Shown one piece after another: positions 26,401 to 36,100 of a DNA stretch of 64,000 nucleotides. The DNA is from Bugulina stolonifera (lineage: Eukaryota; Bryozoa; Gymnolaemata; Cheilostomatida; Bugulidae). Positions within the stretch are counted from its first letter, which is position 1; the number at the start of each line of letters is the position of its first letter. The notes below the pieces were generated by a model. The model saw only the letters and a program-made list of their open reading frames with translations. It was not told the origin of the DNA and did not search any database. The stretch covers positions 5,747,501 through 5,811,500 of the forward strand of contig OW285192.1 of the NCBI GenBank assembly GCA_935421135.1, in the 5' to 3' direction. The position numbers and the translations under genes were made by a program.

Positions 26401-28773
26401 AGCACCAGTACCAAATGTTCTGTTTAGCAGATAGGTTTCAGTTCCAGTTCTAATAAATGCTTCAGAAAGACAAGCAAATAGATTTTATGTGTGCAACAAC
26501 TGAGTGTATTCAATTTGGAACATAGCAATCCATGCTCTCTATAATGCCAGCTCACATAAATTATGATGTGCTGAATATGGTGAGCAAGTACGTTCTTTGT
26601 CATCCTGTGTTAACAGAACAACTTACATGTGCAAGAATCATTTACAGTGTAATAGTAACCACATAGTCAAATAGCTAATTAATAATGAACCTTGCTTTTT
26701 CATACCTGAATTTAACTTAAACTACCAATAAACGAGCTGCCACTGCCATAGTGGTCAGTAATGTCAAAGTAATACCAAAGCAAGGCCAAAGTAATGTCAA
26801 AGTAATAACACAGTGTAAGTTAATCAGAATAGAGAAAGAATAGTTTCACATAATATTATATGCACTGCTCAGGTTACTGAAGATATAGAAACGACCCTGC
26901 ACTTTCCAGTTTACTTCAGGGAACATAATAAGATTCCATTTTGCAACTAATGTAAGAGGGAGATTAGACAAGGTCTCACTTGTAAAAAGTTAGTGTAATA
27001 AGTAGTTCTCAATGGCTATTTTATTATCTTTTTCTAAACCCAACATTCATGCATGTTTATCACCATTATGCAATAATGAAAAATAAATTTCTTCAATAAC
27101 AGCCTGCAAACTTTATGGAACAGCTTTTGGTTTTTGACCCCTCGTTCAGTCATATTACTTGAAGATAAAACTGACACCTGATCAGGCCCTTTCAGCCATA
27201 GCCAGATATGTAAGGGATATTTCAAAGCAAAATTCAAGCCCTATTTAAAGAACCTTAAAATTATTGACCTACATGTACATGTAAATGTATATTATATAAC
27301 TGGACATTCACATGTACAATTGTACAATCTGCATGTACATGCACTTGTACTGGGAGAATACACTTTATATGCACATGTAAAGCTGTGCAATAATACTGCA
27401 ATACATGTTGTGCATGTAAATGTTATACATGTACTGTATATCATGTACATGTACATCTGCAACTAAAACAGTAGTTAGTTACCAGAAAATCTGGGTAAAT
27501 ACATAGGGATAAATTCCATGTGTAAGAATGTAATAATATTATATGTTTGTAAGCATCCATTGTGTAAGGAAATTCTATGCAAGGAGTTTTTAAGTTACCT
27601 GTATATGATTGGGGTTTGTGAAGTGTTCAGGGAAGAGTATAGTTATGAAAGAATGTTTCCAATTTGGGAGCACCTGCTGCAGATATACGACGGTGTGTGC
27701 GCATTTTTGCGCGTGCGTGGGAGTGTGTGCAGAGGTGGAATCTATGTCAACATGGCAATTATTATATTTAAAATCTAGCAATCTTGATCAAAGCAGAAAT
27801 AAGAAGCCTAGTAGTGTCTTACAATCGGTTGCTTTCTTAAATTTATTATCTGCTGGTGGAATAAAGGAGGGAGCTGCAGATCCATTGTCAGGGTGTTCCA
27901 ATATGATAATTCCTAGTCTGTCACTGCTCTGCAAAAGTCTTGATCCGCCAACATCTAGTTCTATTGTGACGAGCAGTTTGAGGATATTCGCTCTGTCAGC
28001 CACGGCTACCATGGGACTTTTTGTCTCTATTTTCCAATCATTCTGCGCTAGAATTGAAACAGTCAGCAATGTAGAAATTTCTAAACATTGGTATAGTAAC
28101 TACTACTATGATGGTATAGCCAGACTTTGCCAACATAATTAATTATTTTGAATAAAATATCGGATAGCATGTATTAAATGCAGATCCAACCTTTCAATCC
28201 TTAAAAAATTGGTATTTAGAGTTTGAAATTTTTAATCAAATACACAAAAACTCAGCGGCACATTGGCAATTCAGCATAAAATTATGAAGTATGTCATAGA
28301 GTGTGTGTCTGGAACATAGACTTTGTGATTAGTCCTATATTGTCACTATCATTAATGGAGTGCTGACACTCTAACTGCCTTGCCAATGTTGCCCTACCCA
28401 ATTAAAACCTGTGATGTAAAAATAGGCATTCGATCAAATTATTGAAATTTTAATAAAACTTTTTGTTCTTTTTAATCTTATTGTCATGTAAGAGAAGTCT
28501 AACTTATAACCTTGCATGCAAGCAAACAAACTTAGGTAAAGTATTTACCACGATATACCTAGACCTGGCGATATAGATAAAACATGTACACTAAATTTTA
28601 GGTCCCAAAATAATGAGAAAACATGAAATAGCTTAAGGACATTATAAAATGATGGTGTTCTTCAACAAAATTATGTTCTGTTCTGTATTCTAACTCACGA
28701 AAATATCAGTCATACCTGTGACAAAGCTCCAAAGTATAATTGACCAACAAACATAGACACAATGATGGCACAT
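12063..28773 (-). CDS. Gene A1: type I membrane receptor with FN3-like repeats and tyrosine-rich tail (complete)
   Basis: Sixteen minus-strand exons: 28773-28716, 28047-27823, 26459-26304, 24023-23718, 19268-19126, 18576-18417, 17957-17760, 16804-16730, 16060-15935, 15677-15375, 14713-14623, 14010-13970, 12941-12897, 12504-12466, 12274-12218, 12151-12063. They join in one open frame of 703 codons plus TGA. Layout: signal peptide (1-20), N-terminal module (20-146), FN3-like domains (about 147-248, 249-349, 350-482, 483-583), a transmembrane helix (about 589-611) with basic stop-transfer RALLKNKLKG, and a tail of about 90 residues. The tail has VYILDDRYTDYKT, SYWYYSES and an ITIM-like LHYLVL near the C-terminus. 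It lacks the Sushi domain and the duplicated module of divergent neighbour B1. Splice sites and frame are direct observation. Surface recognition is inference; no ligand is implied by the sequence. Confidence 0.8.
12218..12274 (-). CDS. A1 exon 15: cytoplasmic tail
   Basis: 57 nt, phase 1 to 1 in the main model, encodes DPTMQSSTCISTKPMVPKK. Acceptor ATTTTAG, donor A|GTAAGT. It is also open in the phase used by the optional upstream exon. Confidence 0.65.
12337..12377 (-). other. Possible alternative A1 exon encoding a hydrophobic segment
   Basis: A 41-nt segment bounded by ATTCTAG and G|GTATGG. It enters in phase 1 and leaves in phase 0, reading MLLVASTIILGFL. If used, the next two exons are read in another frame, still open to a TAA at 12076-12074. 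The joined hydrophobic run continues with ILLCNQVLVY, long enough for a membrane helix. It may be an alternative transmembrane exon reached straight from exon 10, or chance. Confidence 0.3.
12466..12504 (-). CDS. A1 exon 14: cytoplasmic tail, tyrosine cluster
   Basis: 39 nt, acceptor TTTACAG, donor G|GTATGT. Encodes VYILDDRYTDYKT with three tyrosines in an acidic setting, possible phosphorylation sites. Confidence 0.65.
12897..12941 (-). CDS. A1 exon 13: cytoplasmic tail
   Basis: 45 nt micro-exon, acceptor CTTTCAG, donor G|GTTTGT, phase 1 to 1, encodes GNAGSIGVKTAVSEA. Confidence 0.65.
12942..13969. other. A1 intron 12
   Basis: A GC-richer patch at 13340-13530 (with CGACCAGTAG and CCAGGTCAGCGCCCAAGG) stands out from its AT-rich setting and may be an old repeat; I could not assign it. 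Nothing else is recognised. Confidence 0.4.
13970..14010 (-). CDS. A1 exon 12: juxtamembrane tail
   Basis: 41 nt, phase 2 in and 1 out, encodes the basic stretch ALLKNKLKGTTVE just inside the membrane. Only this frame and phase are open. Confidence 0.72.
14623..14713 (-). CDS. A1 exon 11: transmembrane segment
   Basis: 91 nt, phase 1 in, phase 2 out. LQLVVAAALVSTIGFIACIA is a clear single-pass helix, preceded by EKKPS. B1 exon 15 has the same role and the same phase pattern. Confidence 0.85.
15375..15677 (-). CDS. A1 exon 10: membrane-proximal FN3 domain
   Basis: 303 nt holding a whole FN3 domain: EPRPPMNLTLTSPRTD, core ISLSWTIN, then YGTYSIVAIAQSHGKNSVPS. Matches B1 exon 13 in length and position. 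Confidence 0.85.
15935..16060 (-). CDS. A1 exon 9: FN3 C-half
   Basis: 126 nt, phase 1 to 1. PGGRYRFSASAIANNMGQPS is a textbook FN3 F-G strand region; ends NKTVTF. Donor G|GTAAGG. Confidence 0.8.
16730..16804 (-). CDS. A1 exon 8: short FN3 linker exon
   Basis: 75 nt, phase 1 to 1, encodes DLLLNQENVEG then RELVYSRVDLNQ. Together with exon 9 it covers the same part that B1 exon 12 encodes in one piece. Confidence 0.7.
17760..17957 (-). CDS. A1 exon 7: FN3-like N-half
   Basis: 198 nt, exactly the length of B1 exon 11. Begins KVSSPKNISATYTRQ. Acceptor TTTTAG, donor G|GTAGGT. Confidence 0.78.
18417..18576 (-). CDS. A1 exon 6: FN3 C-half
   Basis: 160 nt, phase 0 in and 1 out, partner of exon 5. 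Contains SHLILDDITSGVTLTFSV, the expected FN3 strand E-F turn, aligning with B1 exon 10 (SHVLQALTAGATISVKV). Confidence 0.82.
19126..19268 (-). CDS. A1 exon 5: FN3 N-half
   Basis: 143 nt, phase 1 in and phase 0 out, the same unusual phase pattern as B1 exon 9. Has PGLPVSLAAKG and the FN3 core VVFTWEPPD, followed by EIIFTCVSQLC. Confidence 0.82.
19570..23154. mobile_element. TTAA-type DNA transposon, copy 1, carrying a nested hAT
   Basis: Begins near TTATGTAACTGGGGT and ends ACCCCAGTTACATAACC. Aligns along its length with the copy at 39208-40895 apart from an insertion of about 1.4 kb at 21117-22533 that includes a hAT-like element. No TTAA duplication is visible here. It fills most of A1 intron 4, exactly where B1 has exons 5-8. 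Confidence 0.75.
21366..22525. mobile_element. hAT-like element, non-autonomous, 8-bp target duplication
   Basis: Termini CAGGGGCGGAT and ATCCGCCCCTG, flanked on both sides by GTATAAGG (21358-21365 and 22526-22533). 1160 bp with no transposase frame. Exact 8-bp duplication plus CAGGGGCGG ends identify hAT. Confidence 0.85.
23286..23540. repeat. CCAA/CCAG/CCGA tetranucleotide microsatellite
   Basis: About 250 bp of 4-bp units, CCAACTAA and CCAACCGA at the edges and a pure CCAG core at about 23350-23450. Accounts for an apparent WLAG repeat protein on the minus strand. Intron 4 of A1. Confidence 0.95.
23718..24023 (-). CDS. A1 exon 4: FN3-like domain
   Basis: 306 nt, one-exon domain of 102 codons beginning TPVNLESIRWD, like the APLNVESIEY block near the start of B1 exon 7. 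Several N-x-S/T glycosylation sequons. Acceptor CATTGTAG, donor C|GTAAGT. Confidence 0.8.
24129..24839 (+). mobile_element. LTR, type B, plus orientation, with primer-binding site
   Basis: Runs TGTAATGG to CGTTACA, 711 bp, similar to 7687-8414. Unlike the other copies it is followed by a primer-binding-site-like sequence and about 200 bp of internal DNA, so it is a 5' LTR of a decayed element. It has TCTCAATAAAGAC. Confidence 0.75.
24841..24860 (+). other. Probable retrotransposon primer-binding site
   Basis: TGGTGGCCGCGGTGGGATTC begins 1 nt after the LTR. It starts with TGG and reads as the reverse complement of a tRNA 3' end including the T-arm (GAATCCCACC). The exact tRNA is not identified. 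Confidence 0.65.
25057..25883 (-). mobile_element. Solo LTR, type A, minus orientation
   Basis: Runs TGTAATGTGTTAGG to CACAATATTACA, 827 bp. Homologous to 6778-7686, with duplicated short tracts (GTACGATATA-GTATCGGCCATGG) at about 25460-25560. It sits about 200 bp beyond the type B LTR in the opposite orientation. No clear target duplication. Confidence 0.75.
26304..26459 (-). CDS. A1 exon 3: FN3-like C-half
   Basis: 156 nt. The acceptor is CTGAAG rather than the nearby TTATTAG because only the former keeps phase 1. The peptide YLLNRTFGTG then KSGYRYTFFFQL resembles the second half of an FN3 domain. Donor A|GTGAGT. Confidence 0.77.
27823..28047 (-). CDS. A1 exon 2: N-terminal beta-rich domain
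   Basis: 225 nt, acceptor ATTCTAG, donor T|GTAAGA, phase 1 to 1. Encodes blocks KSPMVAVAD, VTIELDVGG, LLQSSD and LEHPDNGSAAPS. Weakly reminiscent of a Calx-beta or FN3 N-half; the fold is not certain. Confidence 0.8.
28716..28773 (-). CDS. A1 exon 1: signal peptide
   Basis: ATG at 28773-28771; encodes MCHHCVYVCWSIILWSFVT, donor ACAG|GTATGA. The start is chosen because it heads a hydrophobic leader conserved with A2 and the reading joins the next exon in phase 1. Confidence 0.8.
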
Positions 28774-29486
28774 CACTTCACTATAAGTTATACAGTTCCA
28801 GGAGATCCATGTTTCAAACTACAGACTTCAACTGATTTATGAAAATAAATGTAGATTGTCTGAGTCATCCACTAAGATAGTCAAAGGCACTCAAGTAAGG
28901 CATTTAAACTATTTGCAACAATAAGGATTGAGCTTTGACTAAGTATGTGTGTTATTTTTGATGTAACACGACTGGCGGAAAACTCTAAGCTGACATGCTG
29001 CTGCGCATTGTTGTGGACTACACTGAAAATATAATCCAAAGGCTTAGACAACAGATGGAACTATAGCCACAGCTAGGATAAAATTCATATGTGTATTCTA
29101 TCCAATCAGTGGCTCAAATAACTAATTGTACTAACATCATTGTATACTCATAATTTGCATCTACAATGTAACTACGCTGGTGATTAGAGAGAACAATTTA
29201 TATGACATGCAGAGTTTAAGATAGTACATGAATGTATTCATTAAATTGATCATCTCTAGGGATATGTTTATTATAATAAAGTCACATTTTACACAATGTT
29301 AAAATCTTACAGGGTATTATATTTTTGATGTTCTAATTGAAGATATTTACATTGTAGTTTCAAAGTGGCTCTTGGTTATCTCTTCCAGTTGTTAAAAAAT
29401 CATTTCCTGTTAACAAACCAATTTCTTCTAACTTGATTGGTGGACTGGAAACAACCTTCAAGTGACGAAGAGTCTCTGCCAAGAAC

Positions 29487-29646
29487 AACTCATAGCCTGT
29501 GCACTCGACAGAGTCTTCAACTCATAGCCTGTGCACTCTACAGAGTCTTTAACTCAAAGCCTGTGTACTCCACAGAGTCTTCAACTCATAGCCTGTGCAC
29601 TCTACAGAGTCTTCAACTCATAGCCTGTGTACTCTACAGAGTCTTC
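29487..29646. repeat. 32-bp minisatellite, five copies
   Basis: Five consecutive 32-bp units (160 bp) of AACTCATAGCCTGTGCACTC followed by TACAGAGTCTTC, with a few substitutions. It sits in the A1-B1 divergent region, about 420 bp from the B1 start. Confidence 0.9.
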
Positions 29647-29949
29647 AACTGAGAACATCTGCACGTGTTCATGTAGATTGTAGAAAAAGTGGGAGATTGA
29701 CCACAATTATATACTGAAAGTACAATGTACGCACCTGTACATTCCCAAACACCTAAACAAAAACCTAACAACTATATGTATTTAGTAACCTTACTAGCTT
29801 GAGAATTTTACATGACCGGAAGTGTATGAAATTAATACTATAATGCAAACACACTCAATGAGGTATTGTACAAACATGTGTTTATCTTCTTTCCAGAATT
29901 ACGATGTGTAGCAGCTAGCAGTACCAAAAAACAAACATTTCATTGTTGG

Positions 29950-30063
29950 CCCAATGTTGAAATTCCCTCAAATAACTTACTGTCTTTGTTGTGATAACGA
30001 CTAATTTAGTACATAATATGACAGTTTCACAATCTACATTTGAGTTAAAGAATATTTGAGAAG
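29950..30063 (+). promoter_or_regulatory. Conserved upstream block of gene B1
   Basis: Similar to 58035-58156 before B2. Shared tracts are AAATTCCCT-AAATAACTT, TGTCTTTGTTGTGAT and TTTCACAATC. Candidate core promoter and 5' UTR of the B genes. Confidence 0.5.
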
Positions 30064-30133
30064 ATGTGTCGAAACAGAAGTATTGCACTTAAAACATCTT
30101 TCAGCGTGGTTATGATATCAGTGATATTAGCAG
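30064..30133 (+). CDS. B1 exon 1: signal peptide
   Basis: Encodes MCRNRSIALKTSF then SVVMISVILA, 70 nt, donor G|GTGAGT. B2 exon 1 has the same length and the ending VMIS-x-ILA, which supports this start. Confidence 0.82.
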
Positions 30134-33100
30134 GTGAGTTTACCTTCAAGTTACAATGTGCAGTAGATGGTTCTACGGTAGATTAAGTTGAAAGTCTGTT
30201 TGCCTGCAGTGCTGCATCTTAATATACATGTAGAAGAGGTAAAGCATTATCCAGGTAACTTCAATGCTTGCGAATTTAACTAAAAGTGATGTTACTAAGT
30301 CTGAATGGGTTAGGCTGACACACAATATAATTTTGTTATCCAATGTTCAGTGTGTTAAAAAATAACATAATTGTATAGTTGGTATGTCGTACTCTGTATA
30401 ATTATGCAACATACATAGCTTTACACATGGAAGTACATGTATATTATGTTCACTCACTTTATTTTTAAGTTTTTTTTTAAATTTTTAATATAAAAAATAT
30501 AATTATATATAAGATTGGGGGAGTATTACATGTATGTGTACTAATAAGCCGTTTCAGCAATAGTGGTAATATTATTAATAATGTACATGTAACATAATAA
30601 TCTTGCCGGCCTGTGCCTTTAAGACTTCTCATTTTTTTCTAGCACCACAGTTAGATGATCTGGTTATCACTTTCAAAGAAACAACTCCAGTAGTAAGAGC
30701 TTCTCTCAACTTCACTTTGGTTCGCGCTACTTCCCCTCCCGTGTCCGTCACAATTACAATAGATGACAAAAATGGCAGTCAAATTAATAGGACAAGTATG
30801 TATACTATAATATCTGAGATGGACAAACATTCTATATGTCATGTGACATTGGATGAATGTATGACATACACGTAGTACTTAAGCACATCTTACAGTGATT
30901 GCATGGATTTGCCGAAAAAATAACATAGAGCACATTACTGATTGTTTCAGAGTTATAAAAGTAACTTCAAACTATGCAAGGTTTAATCTTGTTACTTTGT
31001 TTAAAATATTTTAACCGGTTCAATTATGCATAGAAGCAAACCCAAACACCTCATACCTATTTGATGATTTTAGTCCAACTACTCCTTTTAGCAATTTGAT
31101 GGGGAGAATACCTATGCCTGCCGGTGCACTGAATTTGCTGCTTCAGTTTATAAAGTCTACTCTAGTATATTATATTTCCTGATCTAATTAATGGGCTCTG
31201 GTTTATTCCATTAAGTGTCAAAATGTTCTGTCCTGCGGTTAAATTTATTAGTTGTAATCAACTTCATTGACTGAGGGTCAATTTACAAATTAATGGTGTT
31301 TGTTCACTTGCGGATTAGCCTGGGTGGCACCGAAATGTACCAAAAGAACTGGTTAGCACAGGACGAAAATAATTTCTTTGTGTTAAAAGTTTGTTTTATC
31401 AAATAGCACATCAATCCAGGTCAAAGGTCTGGTGTATGTTCACATTTCTTCTGCGCAAAATGTTTCACTTTTGGTTCAGACCAGTTCATCAAGACAGCTT
31501 GATGGAAGTAGGCTAGAATTATCTTAAGTACATGTAACTTATTACTCTGCCTGAAGAATACTATTACTGGAAGGTGTAAGGATGCTGATGATAGTAGAGC
31601 TTAAATTAAGATTGGAACTTAAATTCATAAAACTATACCTTTAAAGTTCATTGTTTACTTAAACTGGGAGAGGACGTGTTCGGTGATTCGTTCATTTTGA
31701 CGCATCCTGTAAAAATCTGCATCGACCCTTTTTGAATAAAATTGTTGGTTGCAGTTTCTATTTTTGTTGCTTAAACTTTCTGCATCTTTTTTGGCAGCCA
31801 TCAATAGATCCAGATTTCAAATTAATGATTCATATTATCATCTGCCAAGCTTTGGAGATTGGCCTAGTGATGGTGGAGTAACTCCTGGGCTCGACCATGT
31901 GTTTCATTTCACTGCTGAATGGAATGGGAATGTCCGATCAAACACTGTCACCATGACTAGAAAAATACGTAAGTTGACGAAGACTGTGCATGTGCAGTGT
32001 ATATGCTACCATGTATACACTCAGCTTGTCTGTCCATTTCAGCAAATTTAGTTGTGACAAACTATACATATTTGCTGAACAGGATCTATAACTATATAAG
32101 TAGTGCCACTAAAATAGTAATCAAAGCTCAAACAAAGTTTAAATTGAATTGACAAGTTTTGCACACACTAACCTAGGTGGTGATCTTCTTTTGTGGTTAT
32201 TACTTGCTTGTCAAAAACTGGCAGACTAAATAGCATTGTGCAACCTGCATCTTTTTTACTTGTAAACCTTGAATATTAAAAAGCAACAACTCATGACAAC
32301 TACTGATATTCTTTTTGCACAGCCAGTGGTGACTGACACCCAGTTTGGCAGCACTGGTAATGCCAGGTTACAAATTAATACAAAGCCGCAATCAACTTTG
32401 AAGAAGCTCAAGCTATTATTATGCTACTACCATCTGTTTGCCATTATTTACCATTTTATCAAACACAGCAGTTATTTTTAACCTTATTACATGCACTTAA
32501 ATAGTGGTACAACTCATTCACATTATACAGTATACATAATCAGCAAATAATTAGCATTTAGTAATTAGCAAGTCCATCATTAATGCTATTTCAGCACCAC
32601 ACCCAGTAACCAATGTGACAGTTGAGAGGAGTTTATACACATATACCATACGGTTTAATACCATTAGTGGAGGTTACTATGACAGACTGGATATGGAAAC
32701 TTTCTTTGAGGTGAGAGACGAAGACCCAGATATAACAGTTGAACAGATAAGGGACTTGGAGATTATTCGTAATGGCAGCATCGTAGTAAATGGCACAATT
32801 GATCGTGCACTGAGAAGAGTGAATCTCACTTTATACTCTTCCCAAACACCGTGCTTGAACTCTGTAGTGACTGATGTACAGCCCCGTAAGTATTTGCAAT
32901 TTCACTATAAACGTGAGCACTAGTAGTGTAGTCAGACATGTGCCAAGCAGACAAATATTGAAGTCAAGGGTCAACTAAGAGTGTGCATATTCTCAATTGA
33001 TAAAAAATTACTTAGAGTCAAGTCAGAAGTAGAGTAAGAGTAAATAAACAGTAATTTTAAATAAGTAAAGTAAGAGTCAAGCAACTAGTGCCAAAATGCT

Positions 33101-36100
33101 CAAGTTAGAGTAGAGCCACAAGTACAGAAGTTCTACTTAAACAAAAAATAATAAATATAGCTACACCAAGCCAATCAATTTCTCATTGAATGCTGAATTA
33201 CTGCCTGTGTTTTCGATTGGGGTTTGGAAGATATAATAATTTACGTACTAATAAAAGAGAACATTTTGCATGTTGTGTAGATAAAGACTACCAAATAAAT
33301 GGAATACAACTAGTACAACAGTGTAATAGGAGGATTATTTAGAAATAAATAGAGAAGACAACTTTCAATGTGTATCAGATAACATTAGTGGGGTGGCAAT
33401 ACAGATTACAATACAGATCACGATTTCTGTATTGTTATTGTTTATCAACTCACATTGGGTACAGTGGCAACATCAACAAGTCCTTGATGTTGCATGTAGG
33501 TATTAGTTACTGTGAGGCTCAGTAATGGTGAAGAACAAAGGTTATCTTTAGTTTCTCCACTTTTGCATCTAAATGTTTTTATTAATTACTATTGGTTTGT
33601 TTAGCTATAATCTTTCCAACTTTTCTATTGTAAACAAGAATTATTACACAACTAAACCAAGCCAATCAAATTCTCATTGGATGCTTGAGGTCAAAATTAT
33701 TTGTAGAATCAAGCTAATATTTAAAGTCATGTAAGAGTCAAGCTACATGTACATGCTTTGTAGCAAAGTAAGAGTGAAAGTCAATTCCCAGGTTTTACTA
33801 AATGCAAAAGTACAAGTCAATTAATAATAATGAAAACCTGCTCCTCTACGAGTGCAATGACTGAGTGCCCATGTCTGAGTATAGTAGGTGCAGATCTGCA
33901 CTGACTAAATACTACTAACACTTTCTTGGAATTGCCACTAGTTTTACACACGTGGCTGTGGTAAGATGTTGTGTGGAAATTATTAATTATTTCAATTTGC
34001 CATTTAAGCTAATTTAGGCTAATCAGTGTGATTGGTGACAGCAGTGTGCAAAAAGAAGAGCCACCAGCTATGATTGATTCATTCTATTAGATGCTGGAAA
34101 AAAACTGCAGCCTGCTTAAAAACAACTATCTCAATGCCAACTGGTTGCATGAAATGTATTCTTCACAGTTAATCCAAGTCAACTTGCGAGTCAACAAGTC
34201 AAGTCATTTCTGAAATCGTAGAGGCAAGTCAAGTCAAGCCAAAGTCGACTTGTCAACTTGCAAGTCAAGTGGGAGACAATTTCAGAAATCTTACATTTTC
34301 TAAGACGTCACTGTTTTCTTTTAGTAGACACTCCAATGCATAAAAATCATGCCAAGGTGTAGCTGAGCATAGGCCTATAATACATATGTTATACAATTAT
34401 AGCAACAAGTATATACACGATACTATATGTAGTAATGTTGGCACTAAGGTTGAGACTGGTCATGTAGTATTATTATTAGTAACAGTGATGCAGTGTTATA
34501 TAGCATATAAACAGCAGATGATACAGTGTGTCTACATAACTGGCCTGTCCTGCAATTCCAATCCACAGTAATTAACAAATTATTGCACTGTAAATTGTAT
34601 TTACTACTTACACTGCACTTACACTTTCGTTAGACTACTTACACTCTGTGTACTTGTGACTATGCACTGTGTAGTCTCACTCGCACACAGTCTAGATGTC
34701 ACATTTAGTGTGTATCCTTATAGCCAACCTTGATATACTCTAAATGCTTCTAGTAGCATTGACGAAGTAAGAATTATTAATATGTAGAAAATTGACACTT
34801 GCTTATTCCATGTTGAATATACACTGTACATATTGTTTATCCTCCTCATTGACTTGGTAGAAACCAAGTCAAAGTCACAAGTCGTTCATGTGTCCAAATT
34901 AGGACACATGAACGACTTGTTTTATCTGTTTTAGATAACGCATCACCTGTTTTTTATCACTTTCTTCCAAACACTTCTAAATCAAAGCTTGAGTATGTAC
35001 AGGAATCTGCTACTAAAATCATTGAACCAGATTTGGAGTACCCCGACAGACTGAAGTCTTTAAACTTGCATTCCCTTTGTGACTTTATTGATAGCTTTTC
35101 AAAGTTAACATTCAAGAAGATTGCATCCGATACAACTCATCCACTTTTTATTCGCATTGTATTAAATCAAGCTAGGGCCTCCTCCCGACTAAATACTGTA
35201 TACCGCCCACCTAAATGCAAGACACAGAAACGCCTGAAAAGCTTTTTCATACACTACACGTCTGCTCTTAACACATCATAATGCATTATTTTGCTCTGAT
35301 TCTTCATTGTAACTATCCAATTTGATCTAGCTGATACATGGATTGCAATAATAATAATAATAGCAACAATAATAATATTTATGTGTGTTTTTAATATAGA
35401 ACAAGAGCTACTAATTTATTCCGCTAAAACTTGTCACTACTTATGCTTTGTAGCTCTACTAGGTTTATTGGATGACTATTTTCCAACAGTAGTCTTAGGT
35501 AAACTTGAGCAATTTTCACATTTTGCTAGAAAAACACACTAGAATACACAATCATGATGTGCGCTGGTGACTTTAAAAAAAAATTAAACCTAATGGTCCT
35601 CTAGAAAACTCTGTGCTTTCAACTGCAAAATGTGTAAAGTACCAATTTTTAGGCATAATATAAAATTAATTTTTTGAACAGCCATTGGTGTTCTACATAG
35701 CTACATAAAAATAAGGAATACTATTTTAATATTCAGAGAAGTACATGCACATGTTTTACCACTAAGAAGTACAATTTTTTTCACTAAGTTTCACGACTTG
35801 ATATTGCAATTTTGAATCATTTTTTTGGCAGTAATTCCAAGTTTTCATGTAAGTTTCTTTGAGCAGGTTACAAAGCTGACTCTTCAACGCAAATAGTGAA
35901 CTTTGAAATTAGTGCTTTTAAGACAAATCAAGGATACAGAGCAAAAGTAGCTGTAGAAATAGCTGTGGGGTTTAACCAAGGCTTCGAACGGAAGGACAGA
36001 TTTTTCGTATCAATAGGAACGAGAAATGTAAATACTGGGTCAGCTTTGATATATTGTAAGTGTTATTTACCTATGATTTATGCTTATCTATCCTTAGTGA

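Larger units (their letters stand above)
28774..30063 (+). promoter_or_regulatory. Divergent intergenic region between A1 and B1
   Basis: 1290 bp between the start codons of A1 (leftward) and B1 (rightward). It must hold both 5' UTRs and promoters. About 150 bp next to A1 (28774-28930) resemble the DNA upstream of A2, and about 110 bp next to B1 resemble the DNA upstream of B2; the middle holds a 32-bp minisatellite. No certain TATA box was identified. Shared or co-ordinated regulation of the pair is inference. Confidence 0.6.

Noticed and set aside
27609..28142. 177-codon plus-strand frame, the longest in the window
   Set aside because: It is the antisense of A1 exon 2, whose minus-strand reading is conserved in A2 and has splice sites.
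32269..32481. Possible extra B1 exon between exons 3 and 4
   Set aside because: Exons 3 and 4 already join in phase and the same join holds in B2; this segment has no counterpart there.
35033..35281. 82-codon frame as an independent gene or B1 exon
   Set aside because: The sequence is a LINE ORF C-terminus with an A-rich tail; it ends in a stop and would truncate B1.
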